Source: Centrapalus pauciflorus
Taxonomy: Eukaryota > Streptophyta > Magnoliopsida > Asterales > Asteraceae
Length of the DNA stretch: 64,000 bases
Assembly: GCA_020465985.1 (NCBI GenBank)
Contig: JAANYP010004797.1
Span: 1-64,000, forward strand
Reading direction: 5' to 3'
The translations under genes and the position numbers were made by a program. The notes under the pieces were generated by a model, which saw only the letters and a list, made by a program, of their open reading frames with translations, did no database searches and was not told the origin of the DNA. How positions within the stretch are numbered: position 1 is the stretch's first letter; the number at the start of each line of letters is the position of its first letter. Positions 9,673 to 19,969 of this stretch are shown here, piece by piece.

Positions 9673-11798
9673 TTACTCTGGGTTGCGCATTCCATTCAGT
9701 TGAATTAAATACTCAAACCGTGACTTATCAAACGCTTTGGTAAATAAATCTGCATTATTATCTTCTGTTGCCACTTTTACCAGTTTGATTAAGTTCTTCA
9801 GCACAATCACGGAATAAAATGAGCCTTATGTCTATGTGCTTTGTTTTGTTGTGTTTAACTAGATTATTAGTTATAGCAATAGTAGATTGATTGTCTATCC
9901 TAATTGGAGTTTGAGTGTAAGCCAAACCGTAATCCCGCAATTGTTGTTGTATCCACAGAACCTGTGAGCAGCAACTACCAGCAGCAACATACTCGGCCTC
10001 GCACGTTGACACGACTACCGACGATTGTTTCTTGCATTGCCAGGACACCAGTCTCCCTCCTAGGAACTGACAACCTCCAGTCGTTGATTTGCGCGTCAAG
10101 CTGCATCCTCCGTAGTCAGAATCTGTGAACGCCTCCAACTCTAGATCTCCCTCCGCGTGATACCAAAGTCCCAGATTCTGTTTCGACTTGAGGTATCGTA
10201 GAATCCGCTTCACAGCATTCATATGCATCTCCTTCGGATTCGCTTGAAACCTTGCACAAATACAAACAGCAAACATAATATCAGGTCTTGAAGCAGTTAA
10301 ATACATAAGTGACCCAATCATGGCCCGATATAGAGTCGGATCCACATCGGTATCACTTTCAGTACCCGGCCCGAGATTATGATTCACTTGAATCGGCGTG
10401 CTGAAATGGGCAGTCAACTTAGTTCCCTCCATCCCAAACCGTTCTAATATGTCATAGACATACTTAGTCTGATGGATAAACATCCCTTCCTTCTTTTGGT
10501 CAACTTGTAACCCTAAAAAGAAATTTAACTCCCTCATGGCACATCTGTTCGTCTGATGATCCAAAGATGATATCATCGACGTACACTTGTACCAAGATAA
10601 AGTGATCGCCCTTCCTCTTAACAAACAAGGTACTATCTATCCTACCTCTTTCAAAACCGTTCTCTAACAGATGGTTGGATAGAGTCTCATACCATGCCCT
10701 AGGTGCCTGATGTAATCCGTATAGAGCCTTATCTAAGCAATATACTCTATCAGGATATTTTGGATCTGTAAATCCGGGCGGTTGTTCTACATACACCAAC
10801 TCCTTCACTTTCCCAGACACGAAAGCACTCTTAACGTCTAGCTGATATACCTTAAAGCCCTTGAAGGAGGCAAAAGCTAGAAACAACCTAATGGCTTCCA
10901 GCCTTGCTACTGGTGCAAAAACCTCGGTATAGTCGATTCCCTCCTCTTGGTTGAAACCCTTTACAACTAGCCTAGCCTTGTTGCGCGTGACTATACCCCG
11001 ATCGTCTCTTTTGCACTTAAAAACCCATTTGGTTCCTATAGCAACTTCCGCTCGAGGTAATGGAACTAACTCCCACACTTCTAGTTTCCTAAATTGTGAA
11101 AGTTCTTCCTGCATCGCTTCAACCCAAGAGTTATCCTTAAGTGCCATTTGCACATTCTTAGGCTCTACTTGCGATATAAAACATGAATATAGACATGTGT
11201 GATATGCCTCGGAGTCGTTTATCATTGACAACAACACAGTGTTGTTATTTACACTACTCCGAGTCCTCACACCCTCGTTAGGATTTCCTATGATGCTTTC
11301 TATTGGATGGTTCTTGTTAATCCTAGAGGTCTCTATTTCATTAACCCTTAGATTATCTCCTAAGTTCGATCCTATTTCACCTAATGGGGGAACCGGATCA
11401 GCTTCTACATTTTCCTCCTCATGGACGTTTTCCTCAGAGTTAGAACTTGATGCTTGAGTTTGATTCTCAGTGATAGGTGCTTCTTGATCAGCAACTTCTG
11501 GAGATCTATCTACTGTTGCAGTAGGCTCGGATGTAGATTCGAACGTGGTCCTCGGAAAGATGTGGCCATCGTCATTTAGGTGCAACGTCGCCATGTCTTT
11601 TTCGATTGTACCTGCAGTATCATCCAAAGGAATGTTAAATGACTCAAACAATTTATCATAGTCAAATAACCATTCCGGACCAGTTTGGGGTTCATGTGTA
11701 TAACTTGTGACTTCAATATTATACACAATCTCCACAGTACCACTCGTTTTGTTAAACACCCTTTTGTTTGGTGAGTTCGGCACGTAACCTAGAAAGTA
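9673..11798 (-). pseudogene. pol: Cop1 pol: reverse transcriptase and RNase H
   Basis: The copia RT starts with NDSEAYHTCLYSCFISQVEP and continues through WVFKCKRDDRG, RLVVKGFNQEEGIDYTEVFA, the core VYQLDVKSAF and the catalytic YVDD (VQVYVDDIIFGS). RNase H follows with TDSDYGGC, STTGGCQFLGGRLVSWQCKK, STCEAEYVAA and TKHIDIR, ending NGMRNPE with its stop at 9673-9675. The frame is lost at about 10538: compared with Cop2, 44 bases are missing between two GTGC words, so ELNFFLGLQVDQKKEGMF is read in another frame. A second frame change lies near 9810. YVDD itself is intact. The open frame before the deletion is entered from a TGA at 11799-11801. Confidence 0.9.
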
Positions 11799-13016
11799 TC
11801 ATTCGTCAGCCTTTTCACCAAACTTCGGTTGATGTTTTGTTCGTAAAAGTGTGCATGGTACTCCAAACGGTTCGAATCCAGTTAAGTTAGGTGGCCGTTT
11901 ATTCAAAATTTCATAGCATGTTTTGTTCAAAGATTTGACTGTAAGGACTCGGTTTAAAATATGGCACGCGGTATTCACTGCCTCCCCCCAAAACATGGTA
12001 GGAAGCTTTGAATCCGAGAGCATAGTCCTTGCAGCTTCAATCAATGTTCTATTTTTACGTTAGGCCACCCCATTCTGTTGAGGTTCATATGGTGCACTGA
12101 ATTGATGCACTATGCCCTTTGATAGGCAATATACACCAATTACAGAGTTTTTAAATTCAGTCCCATTATCACTATGAATATGTTTAACCCTTGTTCCGTA
12201 GGAGTTCTCCACTTGGTCTAAGAACCCGATGAGCTTTGCAGCCGTCTCGTCCTTCGTACCTAAAAAGAAAACCCAAGAAAAACGTGAGTAATCGTCAGTG
12301 ATAACAAAGCAATACCAACTACCTCCGATACTCCTTTTGTTGATTGGGCCGAAAAGGTCCATGTGCAACAAATCGAATGTTGAGGCTATGGAGTTCTGCT
12401 TCTTTGACTTGTGTGTCTTCTTATGCTGTTTGCCCTTCATACACGGAAGACTCTTGTCCTCGAACTGAAAGCTCTTCAATGGCACACCCTGCACCAGTCC
12501 ATTCTTCGTTATGTAATTCATCTTCCTTAGGTGCAGGTGAGCCATGCGTCTGTGCCACAGTACTGATTCCGTCTCTGAAGCTTTGGATAATAGAGAGATT
12601 GGCCCCATCGAAGACTCCGGCTTGTTCATATCCAGCATGTACAAGTCTTTCTTCCTTGGCGCCCGCATCAAAACCCATTCTTCAGGAATCTTGAATCCCG
12701 GCTTTAGCACTAACGCCTCAGTGTCAGTAAATAACACCGAGTTCTTCTTATCACAGATTTGAGATACACTAATGAGATTGTGAACCAGTTTATCAACGTG
12801 ATAAACTTGGTCCAACTTGATTGTCCCATTAGTGACCACTCCGGTACCCGTGATATTTCCACCCTTGTTACCCGCAAATGATACGAATCCCCTATTACCT
12901 CCCTTGAAGTCTGTGAGTAGACTTCTTTCCCCCGTCATGTGCCTGGAGCAACCACTGTCGACGAACCACTTGTTGTTTGGACCTTTAGTTATCTCCTGCA
13001 CATGAAAGAAAAGAGG
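11799..13016 (-). pseudogene. pol: Cop1 pol: protease and integrase
   Basis: The aspartic protease begins WFVDSGCSRHMTGERSLL. It is followed by the zinc-binding pre-integrase region (WHRRMAHLHLRKM, then LPCMKGKQHKK) and the integrase core (HMDLFGPINKRSIGG, HIHSDNGTEFKNS, PQQNGVA). Two of the three catalytic acids are present. The third, the Glu that should follow PQQNGVA, is a TAA at 12060-12062, and the frame resumes RKNRTLIEAARTML. The usual pair of cysteines before GKQHK is reduced to one; AGT stands where TGT would be expected. The end of the domain has a TGA at 11799-11801, between ADE and YFLGYVP. All pieces share the frame of gag. Functions are from the family; this copy cannot make active integrase. 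Confidence 0.9.
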
Positions 13017-13020
13017 TTAG
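12996..13020 (-). promoter_or_regulatory. Candidate splice acceptor at the gag-pol junction
   Basis: Right after the gag stop, the sense strand has CTAAC, then CTCTTTTCTTTC, then ATGTGCAG before GAG. That is a branch-site-like word, a pyrimidine tract and a CAG acceptor. Cop2 has a similar tract ending GTGTAG at 40211. No donor is assigned. Splicing here is a proposal only. Confidence 0.3.
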
Positions 13021-15893
13021 TTATCACGGGGAACCCAAGCCATGACTGACTTGGTAATACCATTCTCGTCCACATACGTGAACTCTTTCAAGTACCCATC
13101 TCGCCTTTCAGGTGACTTGGGCCTTTGAACTGAATTCTGTTGTGGTGCCGAGTGATTTAAGTTCACTCTTTGCCTTGGAGTAGGCATTTGTTGTGGAGCT
13201 CTAGAATAATTCCTATTATATGCCATTTCTGACTGTGATCCCTGAGCTCTTACCGGTGCATACTGTCTAACTGAAGTATGTGACCTAACTGGAGTATGTG
13301 ACCTGCTAGGTGTGGTGCTCCTATAGACTTGTTGTGGTGCTGACCTAGATTGATTATTGACACGATTCGGTGAATTTGTCCTAATCACTTCCTTTGGTCC
13401 AACCTTAACCGGTGAGTTTTTCACAACTTGTTTGGGTGCGGCCTGCGCAGTTTTCTCGGTAGGTTGAGAACTACTGCTGCTTGCCACACTGGTTGAGGGC
13501 TTAACAGGTGTTGGGTTCACTGTCTTAGGGGTAACATCGGCTTTCCTAAGTGGACAGTGAGAAGCAACATGCCCCTTCTCGTGACATCTGAAGCAAGACA
13601 TCTTATCTATGGACTTTTTGTGTGTTCCCTTAGATCTAGGTGTCTCACTAGTGTCTACTTCCTTTGGTACATCTATGGTGTCTGGCTCATCGACCTGGTC
13701 AGCCCAAGAAATTTTCTGTTTTCCTGCAGGTGATTCACCGGAGGAAGACACAAATTTCACTGTCTTGACCTTGACGGTTGAGTCAGCCACCTTAGGTGTA
13801 TTTTCTACTATAGGCTCTGGTGTTGGTTCAGGTAGGTCCTCTAAGTCTACTGATTTTTCAGTTTTCTCCTGAGGCTGAGGCACATAGTTAGCATTGAAAG
13901 GTGGAGGAATTTCATGAAATCCTAGACCTACTGGCTTCTTAGACTGTCTTTGGGCATCTAAGACTTTCCCTAGGTTCAGGCTCGAATTCCTAAACTTCTC
14001 CAACTTGCTATTTGCCTCTGCTACCTTTACCTTTGTCTCTGCTAGCTCTATATCCTTGTCCTTAAGACTTTTTGTTAAGGCCTCTACGTGCTCATACATT
14101 AGCTCTATCCTAACACACTGCTCACTGAGTTTGTCTTTTAGAACTACTACGTCTTGAGCATCAGCCTTAAGCTTTTCTTTTAGATCTTGCTTGATATTAT
14201 TTAGGCTAGCGTTTTCTATTTTTAAGTTCTCATTTTGAGCAGATATGGTCTTATGTGAGTCTAAGACTAGATTTAACCTATCGTTAGAACTAACACATAA
14301 AGTACATAATTCACGAAATAGAGAATAAGACAGACTAACCTTTGAGTTATCAGATTCCACGTTGGCCATCTGAGCAGCAAACTCCAGCACTGTCTGATCA
14401 TTCGCCTTCTCTACCCACATCGGACTGCTGTCCCTTGTGGTCTGCTCGTCCCCATCACACCCCGTTTCGGTGACTTCAGCCATGAAGGCTCTAGTGTTCG
14501 ACTCAGGATGTGAACTCCAATCATATGTGTCATCTAGCTGTCTATCTGAAGTGACATTGGATAGAAGACCCGCTAGATTGGCCTGTCCAGATGATGAACT
14601 CGGAAGATATCGTTGTTGGGACTGATTTTGGTACTGTCCCTGATGCTGACTCTGTCCTTGGTATGTCTCTACCTTCGGTCTCTGACACTCCCTGGCGAAG
14701 TGTCCCAATCCCTGACAGTTGTAGCATTTGACTTTGGACTTATCAAATCCTATCCCCTTGTTATTCATCTGTAGATTCCTCCCTGTTCTCTTAATGAATC
14801 GCTTAACCCTCTGGGTCACCATGGCCAGTTGCCATTTAAGATCCATTTCCTCTAAGTCATCAGGGTCGACCTGATCGTAATCTTCGTCCCATAGAGCAGG
14901 ATCGTTAATTTTCCCTTGAACACAATTTCCATACGCGGCCACAAACGAAGCAAGTAGATTCAAATGCTCTTCCGCTGACTTTGCGCTCATGGGCATCTTC
15001 GGATAACTCTGCGATGTCGATGCCTGTTGAACTTGAGGTTGCGGTTCTTCCGATCTTCCTAACCCTAAGAACGCGCGATTCAATGAGTCTTCAGACTCTG
15101 CTGGTGATGACGTTTCTCCGGTGAAAAACGATGTAGCAGTCTTCGGTTCGGCTGTCACTGAAGATTTAGTTGCCTTTCCAAAATACATTGCTGGATTCTG
15201 GACTTGCTCGTAATCAGTCTCGGCCTTAAGCAACTCGAAGTGATATGCCCTCAACGTTCCCACAATGTCATCAAGAGATTGAGTATAGAATTTGTCCTCA
15301 TTTAGCTTAATCATTGCCACGTACATAGCCCATTTGGCTGGTAGGGCATCAAGAAGCTTGTTGTTCTTGTCAGTGTCAGAATACTCAATTCCATGACTTT
15401 CAAGTTCCGTTATCAGGTGATAGAACCGGGTGATAATATCATCCAGCTGTTCATCCTTAATCGCCTTGAAAATCGCAAACTGTTGTTTCAACAGCTCTGT
15501 ACGCTTTCTACGCACCCTAGGATTACCCTCACACCTTTTCTCGAGAGACTCCCAAAGTTCCTTCGACGTCCTTTGAGTCCGAAATGTGTGCAATATATCC
15601 TGAGGTAAAGCCATACGGATTATGGAGAAGGCTTTGTTTTCAGCTTCAAATAGTTTCTTGTCATCCTCTTTCATCATTTGGTATGACAATACCTTTTGAC
15701 GGCCTTCAACTTCAGACACCGGTGGAATATACCATTCGTCAATGCACACCCACATGCGCATGTCGTTGAAACGTACGAAGTCAGTAAAACGGTCTTTCCA
15801 CCAGTAATAGTCCTCGACCTTCATCAGCTTAGGCGGTGCGTTTGCCTTTCCGACCTCGTGGTCCATTTCTAAGAATTTCTGAAGATTTGACAT
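13017..15893 (-). CDS. gag: Cop1 gag polyprotein
   Basis: This is an intact 958-codon gag, unusually long for copia. It builds the virus-like particle. The N-terminal part (FLEMDHEVGK, MKVEDYYWWKDRF, ILHTFRTQRTSKELWESLEK, LLKQQFAIFK) is the UBN2-type gag domain. The first CCHC knuckle is CYNCQGLGHFAREC (near residue 390), then a long predicted coiled coil (about residues 540-660), then a second CCHC knuckle CFRCHEKGHVASHC (near 765), and a Pro/Ser/Gln-rich basic tail. It ends ITKSVMAWVPRDN with a TAA at 13017-13019. The protease continues in the same frame 16 nt later, so gag and pol are separated by this one stop. Cop2 reads Tyr at that place. The start ATG at 15893 aligns with those of Cop2 and Cop3. 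Confidence 0.92.
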   Translation of the reverse strand: MSNLQKFLEMDHEVGKANAPPKLMKVEDYYWWKDRFTDFVRFNDMRMWVCIDEWYIPPVSEVEGRQKVLSYQMMKEDDKKLFEAENKAFSIIRMALPQDILHTFRTQRTSKELWESLEKRCEGNPRVRRKRTELLKQQFAIFKAIKDEQLDDIITRFYHLITELESHGIEYSDTDKNNKLLDALPAKWAMYVAMIKLNEDKFYTQSLDDIVGTLRAYHFELLKAETDYEQVQNPAMYFGKATKSSVTAEPKTATSFFTGETSSPAESEDSLNRAFLGLGRSEEPQPQVQQASTSQSYPKMPMSAKSAEEHLNLLASFVAAYGNCVQGKINDPALWDEDYDQVDPDDLEEMDLKWQLAMVTQRVKRFIKRTGRNLQMNNKGIGFDKSKVKCYNCQGLGHFARECQRPKVETYQGQSQHQGQYQNQSQQRYLPSSSSGQANLAGLLSNVTSDRQLDDTYDWSSHPESNTRAFMAEVTETGCDGDEQTTRDSSPMWVEKANDQTVLEFAAQMANVESDNSKVSLSYSLFRELCTLCVSSNDRLNLVLDSHKTISAQNENLKIENASLNNIKQDLKEKLKADAQDVVVLKDKLSEQCVRIELMYEHVEALTKSLKDKDIELAETKVKVAEANSKLEKFRNSSLNLGKVLDAQRQSKKPVGLGFHEIPPPFNANYVPQPQEKTEKSVDLEDLPEPTPEPIVENTPKVADSTVKVKTVKFVSSSGESPAGKQKISWADQVDEPDTIDVPKEVDTSETPRSKGTHKKSIDKMSCFRCHEKGHVASHCPLRKADVTPKTVNPTPVKPSTSVASSSSSQPTEKTAQAAPKQVVKNSPVKVGPKEVIRTNSPNRVNNQSRSAPQQVYRSTTPSRSHTPVRSHTSVRQYAPVRAQGSQSEMAYNRNYSRAPQQMPTPRQRVNLNHSAPQQNSVQRPKSPERRDGYLKEFTYVDENGITKSVMAWVPRDN

Positions 15894-16553
15894 CTTTTCA
15901 AAAGAAATTGAGTTTGAACTTAATTAATTTAATTCGAAACTGATTTAGACTAACTTTTTCGAATCTAGGTAGATTCGAAACTAATTAAGGGTAAATCTTT
16001 TGGGATTAAATTCGATTAAGTGTTAAAATTCAATTAGATTCGAAATTATGGCAGATTCGAGAAAGTTCTCAGATTCGAAGGACCTTAGATTCGAAGACAG
16101 CAAACTCGAAGTAACAGCAGATTCGAAACCACTATTCGAAAGTAAGCTAGACTCGAAATAAACTCGAAACTAAATAGACTCGAGATCCTATTCGAATGAA
16201 GCAACAGACTCGAAACAAGGTAGATTCGAAACCTACTGAAACAGACTCGATAGGAGCGTATTTTGGTTAGACTCGAGACTAAAGTGAAACCCTAATTACC
16301 CCTATTAGATTCGAGCGCCGCAAACTCGAAAAACGGCTAACACTTTGATTTTTTGACGTTTTGCAGATTAAATCACTGTTTTTCTAACGAAAAATAATGA
16401 TTTCGATCAAAAAACGTGAAAAACCACAAAGTGTTTCCCGAATATGAATTTGCTAAGCTTGAAAATACGTTTTTGAGAGAAAAACCGTCCAACTAGCGTC
16501 AAGAAACCTAGAATGTATTTGATGAACACGAAGAACACCAAGAACACTCCGTA
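15894..16553 (-). other. Cop1 leader with about 20 CG-centred words
   Basis: This is the untranslated leader between the PBS and the gag ATG. Between 15931 and 16330 there are 21 copies of ATTCGA- or ACTCGA-type words, often as AGATTCGAA, GACTCGAA or GACTCGAG. The part from 16331 to 16553 lacks the words and looks like ordinary leader sequence. Confidence 0.85.
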
Positions 16554-16567
16554 GGCTTTGATACCAC
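16554..16567 (-). other. Cop1 primer-binding site
   Basis: In sense orientation TGGTATCAAAGCC lies two bases after the end of the 5' LTR. It matches the 3' end of plant initiator tRNA-Met with one change. Confidence 0.85.
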
Positions 16568-16568
16568 T

Positions 16569-17239
16569 TGTAAGGTCTACCACTACTAGATCTATCTAGA
16601 CGCAGATCCGTGAACGAGTGCGGAATCCTCGTTAACGGTCAGACGGATAACTCTCAACTACGAAACACGGAGACTATTAGACGCTGAACGAACGACACAC
16701 GAACGATCCTACGAGCTGATTCTCTCCGAAACTGCACTCACCTAGAGCTGATGATAAACTCGAGATCGCCTTAAGCTTAATTCCTCACGAATTCTGCTAA
16801 AAGTCTGCTAATGACTCGAGTCTATCCCTAATTATAGACCCTGATTCGAGTCTGATGTGGGCCAAACTCGAATCTGGCCCAAGGCCCATTCGAGTCTGTC
16901 CACAAAGACACTCTCGAATCTAGCCTTCATTCGAATCTAAGGCTACATTCGAATCTATCACAGATTCGAATGCCAAGCCTTAACTAATTCGAATCTAACT
17001 CATTTGCTCAAAAACCTAAGTGTTGAAACTTATGTTTTTACTAATGCTTGAATTAATCTTTGATCTTTATGTTTGAACTTCTTGTAATATGTTACATCAA
17101 GTTCAAACACACAATCAATAACAGACAAACATAAATAAACATATATGTCAAAACACTCGTTTAACCAAAATGTTGAATATTACTTAAACCACAATGTTAG
17201 ATCGATTAGACTGCTATCGTCACACAGGGTGTACCAACA
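16569..17239 (-). repeat. Cop1 5' LTR
   Basis: This 671-bp LTR matches 3757-4423 and has the same TGTAAGG and CCAACA plus-strand ends. About ten word repeats lie at 16810-17000. It abuts, without a target duplication, the last 87 bp of the Gyp1 5' LTR. Confidence 0.92.
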
Positions 17240-17326
17240 TACTCTATCTTAGTTATGATTGATATCGTGTTGCATGATGTGGGACCTAGACTCATGAGAA
17301 CTGCCCCGTAAGGGGTGGTCTTCACA
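17240..17326 (+). repeat. Gyp1 5' LTR remnant
   Basis: The 87 bp from TACTCTATCTTAG to GGGGTGGTCTTCACA match 24511-24597, the last 87 bp of the 3' LTR, with about three differences by eye. The rest of the LTR is missing on this side. Confidence 0.9.
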
Positions 17327-17328
17327 GG

Positions 17329-17342
17329 TTGGTATCAGAGCC
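17329..17342 (+). other. Gyp1 primer-binding site
   Basis: TTGGTATCAGAGCC follows the LTR end by two bases and matches plant initiator tRNA-Met. Confidence 0.88.
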
Positions 17343-17526
17343 ATAGTTTGAGTGAATCATGTATTACGAGAGTAGTACTTGGTCTCAAACTGAAGCAATT
17401 CATATGTATCAATCATTTAGGTGGTTTGAACTGAGATAGGATGTATATATTGTTAGGATGGGAAAAAGGGTACATAGATCTAAGTCTATAAACTTATAGT
17501 TGAATGATTTTAATTTTCAGTAGAAG

Positions 17527-19132
17527 ATGTCAGGATCAGGTGACATTCCAACTAACATGACTCCCCAACAGATGTTTGAAATGATGCAACAACTATTAGC
17601 CACAACAAAATAAGATTATGCAAGAACAGTTTCAGGCCAGAGATGAGGCCGAAGCTAAGAGACGTGATGATATAAAGAATATGAGAAAAGGAAAACAAGT
17701 TCAGAACAATGAATCTGATTCTGATAACTCGAACCCAGAAGCCCAAATTGCATAGCCAAAAGGTTGTAAATTTAAAGATTTCAAGGCTAGCGGTGCCCTG
17801 AATTTTGAGGGTATAGTTAATCAAATTCAGGCGATGGATTGGATCAGCCATACTGAAGAGATCTTTAGAATCTCTGACTGTTTACAATCCAAGAAAGTGA
17901 GTTATGCTTCAGCATTGTTTGTTGGTGCTGCCCGTACCTGATGGAAAACTTAAAGGAGTATTTATGGCGAGGAAGTTATTCAGACTTTAGAATGGGACCA
18001 GTTCCTCGATATGTTTAACGCGAAGTATTGCCCTATTGATCAACGAGACAAGATGGAAGTTAAATTGATGCAGCTGACCCAAGGAACTAAATCTGTTGAC
18101 GAGTACGAGCGTGAATTCTCACGGCTCTGTGGTTATTCATCGTATCAAGTAGCCACTTAAGAAAGAAAGATGAATCGATTCCGCGGAGGGCTTAACCCGA
18201 GATACCGACATCCAATGAGCACGATAAATTATAATAGTTACCTAGAAATGGTTGAAGCGGCAAGACAGATCGAGAGGGGATATCTAGAGTATGGTGATCA
18301 ACTCTATGCTCCATCAACGAACCCAACATGTCCATCTCCCCCAAAGAAACAAAGATTCGGTAGATTTTTCAAGCCCAACAAATTGCAGTCTCAGCAACCC
18401 CAGCAATCTCGGCAATACAGCTCGCGACAGAAAGTTCAAGCTTATTCTCTCACAAACGAACCACGATTCGGCAAGAGATGCAGAAAATCACACATGGGAT
18501 TGTGTAATCCAGATTATGTCACATGCTTTGCATGCAGCAGAATTGGCCATAGCAGTGAAGAGTGTCCCCAGCAAGGACTTGGGTGTGCAAAATGTGGAAA
18601 ACGAGGACACTTCATGTATCGGTGTCGTAGTGGGCAACGAGGTCAGTCACAATCGTCAGCTGGAGGATCTACAATGAAAAGCACAGCTTCAACTCCGACT
18701 GCAAGGAGTCGAGCATTTCAGATAACAGCCGAGGAAGAAAAGGAAACCCCTGATGTGGTTACCGGTACGTTCATGCTTAACTCAATCCCTACCCATGTAT
18801 TATTCGATTCCGGTGCTAGTCGTTCCTTCATATCGACTTCTTTTTCACAAAGATTATCTAAATCTCCATCCAAGCTTCCTGTTGTGATTGATATTGAGAC
18901 AGCCAGTAATAACTATGTTATGGCTGATTTCGTATACCGTAGCTGCACTCTGCTCGTTAATAATATTGTATTCAACCTCGATCTGATTCCAATTCAACTA
19001 AATGAGTTCGACGTCATTATCGGCATGGACTGGTTAATGAACAATGAAGCTACAATAGTCTGCAATCGCCGGATCATCAGGATCAATTCTTCATACGGCC
19101 GAGTGTTAGAAATTAAAGGCGACAAGCGTTAA
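17527..19132 (+). pseudogene. gag: Gyp1 gag and protease
   Basis: The ATG at 17527 opens MSGSGDIPTNMTPQQMFEMM. One frame change lies near 17611 and a stop near 17752. The retrotransposon gag domain runs from FKASGALNFEG through MDWISHTEEIFRISDCLQ to KSVDEYEREFSRLCGY, with stops near 17940 and 18160. From 18170 to 19132 the frame is open, with two zinc knuckles (CFACSRIGHSSEEC, CAKCGKRGHFMYRC) and the aspartic protease (VLFDSGASRSFIS, DVIIGMDWL). Two knuckles and this protease signature are usual for chromoviruses. It stops at 19130-19132, before RT. Confidence 0.85.
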
Positions 19133-19280
19133 GGTGCACATTGTTTTATATCAGTTGAGAAAGGACATAAATATCTATCTAAGGGTCACGAATCATATCT
19201 ATGTTTTGTCTCGTCTGAATCCATCTCTGAAGCCAGCAAGAAATCTATTTCTGATATTCCTATCGTCTGTGAGTTCCCAG

Positions 19281-19352
19281 ACGTATTTCCTGATGATATC
19301 TCTGGAGTACCACCAGAACGTATTTCCTGATGATATCTCTGGAGTACCACCT
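19281..19352 (+). repeat. 37-bp tandem duplication in Gyp1 RT entry
   Basis: The unit beginning ACGTATTTCCTGATGATATC occurs at 19281-19317 and again from 19318. The second copy runs straight into the codons for PAEMQEM, so the usual residues between VPPER and AEMQ are missing. It is a duplication joined to a deletion. Confidence 0.85.
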
Positions 19353-19903
19353 GCAGAAATGCAGGAAATGTCAAAGCAGATGCAAGAGCTGTTAGAAAAG
19401 GGTTTTATCCGACCTAGTTCATCTCCGTGGGGTGCACCTGTGTTGTTCGTTAAGAAGAAAGACGGAGCTCTTCGAATGTGCATTGACTATCGTGAGTTGA
19501 ACAAAGTCACCATCAAAAATAAGTATCCTCTACCCAGAATTGACGATTTATTTGATCAGCTACAAGGAGCAAGTTATTTCTCCAATATTGATCTTCGTTC
19601 TGGGTATCATCAATTGAAAGTAAGACATGAGGATATTCCAAAACAGTCTTCCGAACAAGATACGACCATTACGAATTTCTCGTAATGCCTTTCGGTCTAA
19701 CAAATGCACCAGCGGCGTTCATGGATCTCATGAATCGCATGTGCAAACCGATGCTGGATAAGTCAGTTATCGTATTCATAGACGATATCTTGATTTACTC
19801 CAAAATGGAGGCTGATCATGTTAATCATCTGCGACAACTGCTAGAGTTATTGAGAAAGGAAAGACTCTATGCAAAATTTTCCAAGTGTGAATTTATATTG
19901 TCT

Positions 19904-19969
19904 TGAGTTATTCTTAAGCGTTCCTTGTTTCAAACAAAATCTTGACAATCTACTTTGAATACTTTTTAG
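19904..19969 (+). other. 66-bp intron-like block inside Gyp1 RT
   Basis: Between KFSKCEFILS and IQFLGHVVSGEG, which should be nearly adjacent, lie about 66 non-coding bases. They begin near TTGAGTTATTC and end ACTTTTTAG. The length keeps the reading frame on both sides although the block holds stops. It looks like an insertion or a short intron-like sequence; no clean GT donor is seen at the border. Confidence 0.5.

Larger units (their letters stand above)
3757..17239 (-). mobile_element. Cop1: Ty1/copia LTR retrotransposon with extra ORF
   Basis: This 13,483-bp element reads on the minus strand: 5' LTR 16569-17239, PBS 16554-16567, leader with word repeats, gag 13017-15893, pol 9673-13016, spacer 7464-9672, ORFX 4465-7463, polypurine tract 4424-4433, 3' LTR 3757-4423. 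The order protease-integrase-RT-RNase H makes it copia. The long gag with a coiled coil and the extra ORF after pol resemble the Sirevirus branch, but that lineage call is inference. LTR ends are TGTTGGTACACCC and a terminal TTACA. The 5-bp flanks differ (TTTAG left, TACTC right), so there is no target duplication. Coding lesions make it inactive. Confidence 0.9.

Noticed and set aside
12344..12762. Open frames on both strands inside the integrase region
   Set aside because: They overlap the protease-integrase frame, whose motifs are clear; the others are chance frames.
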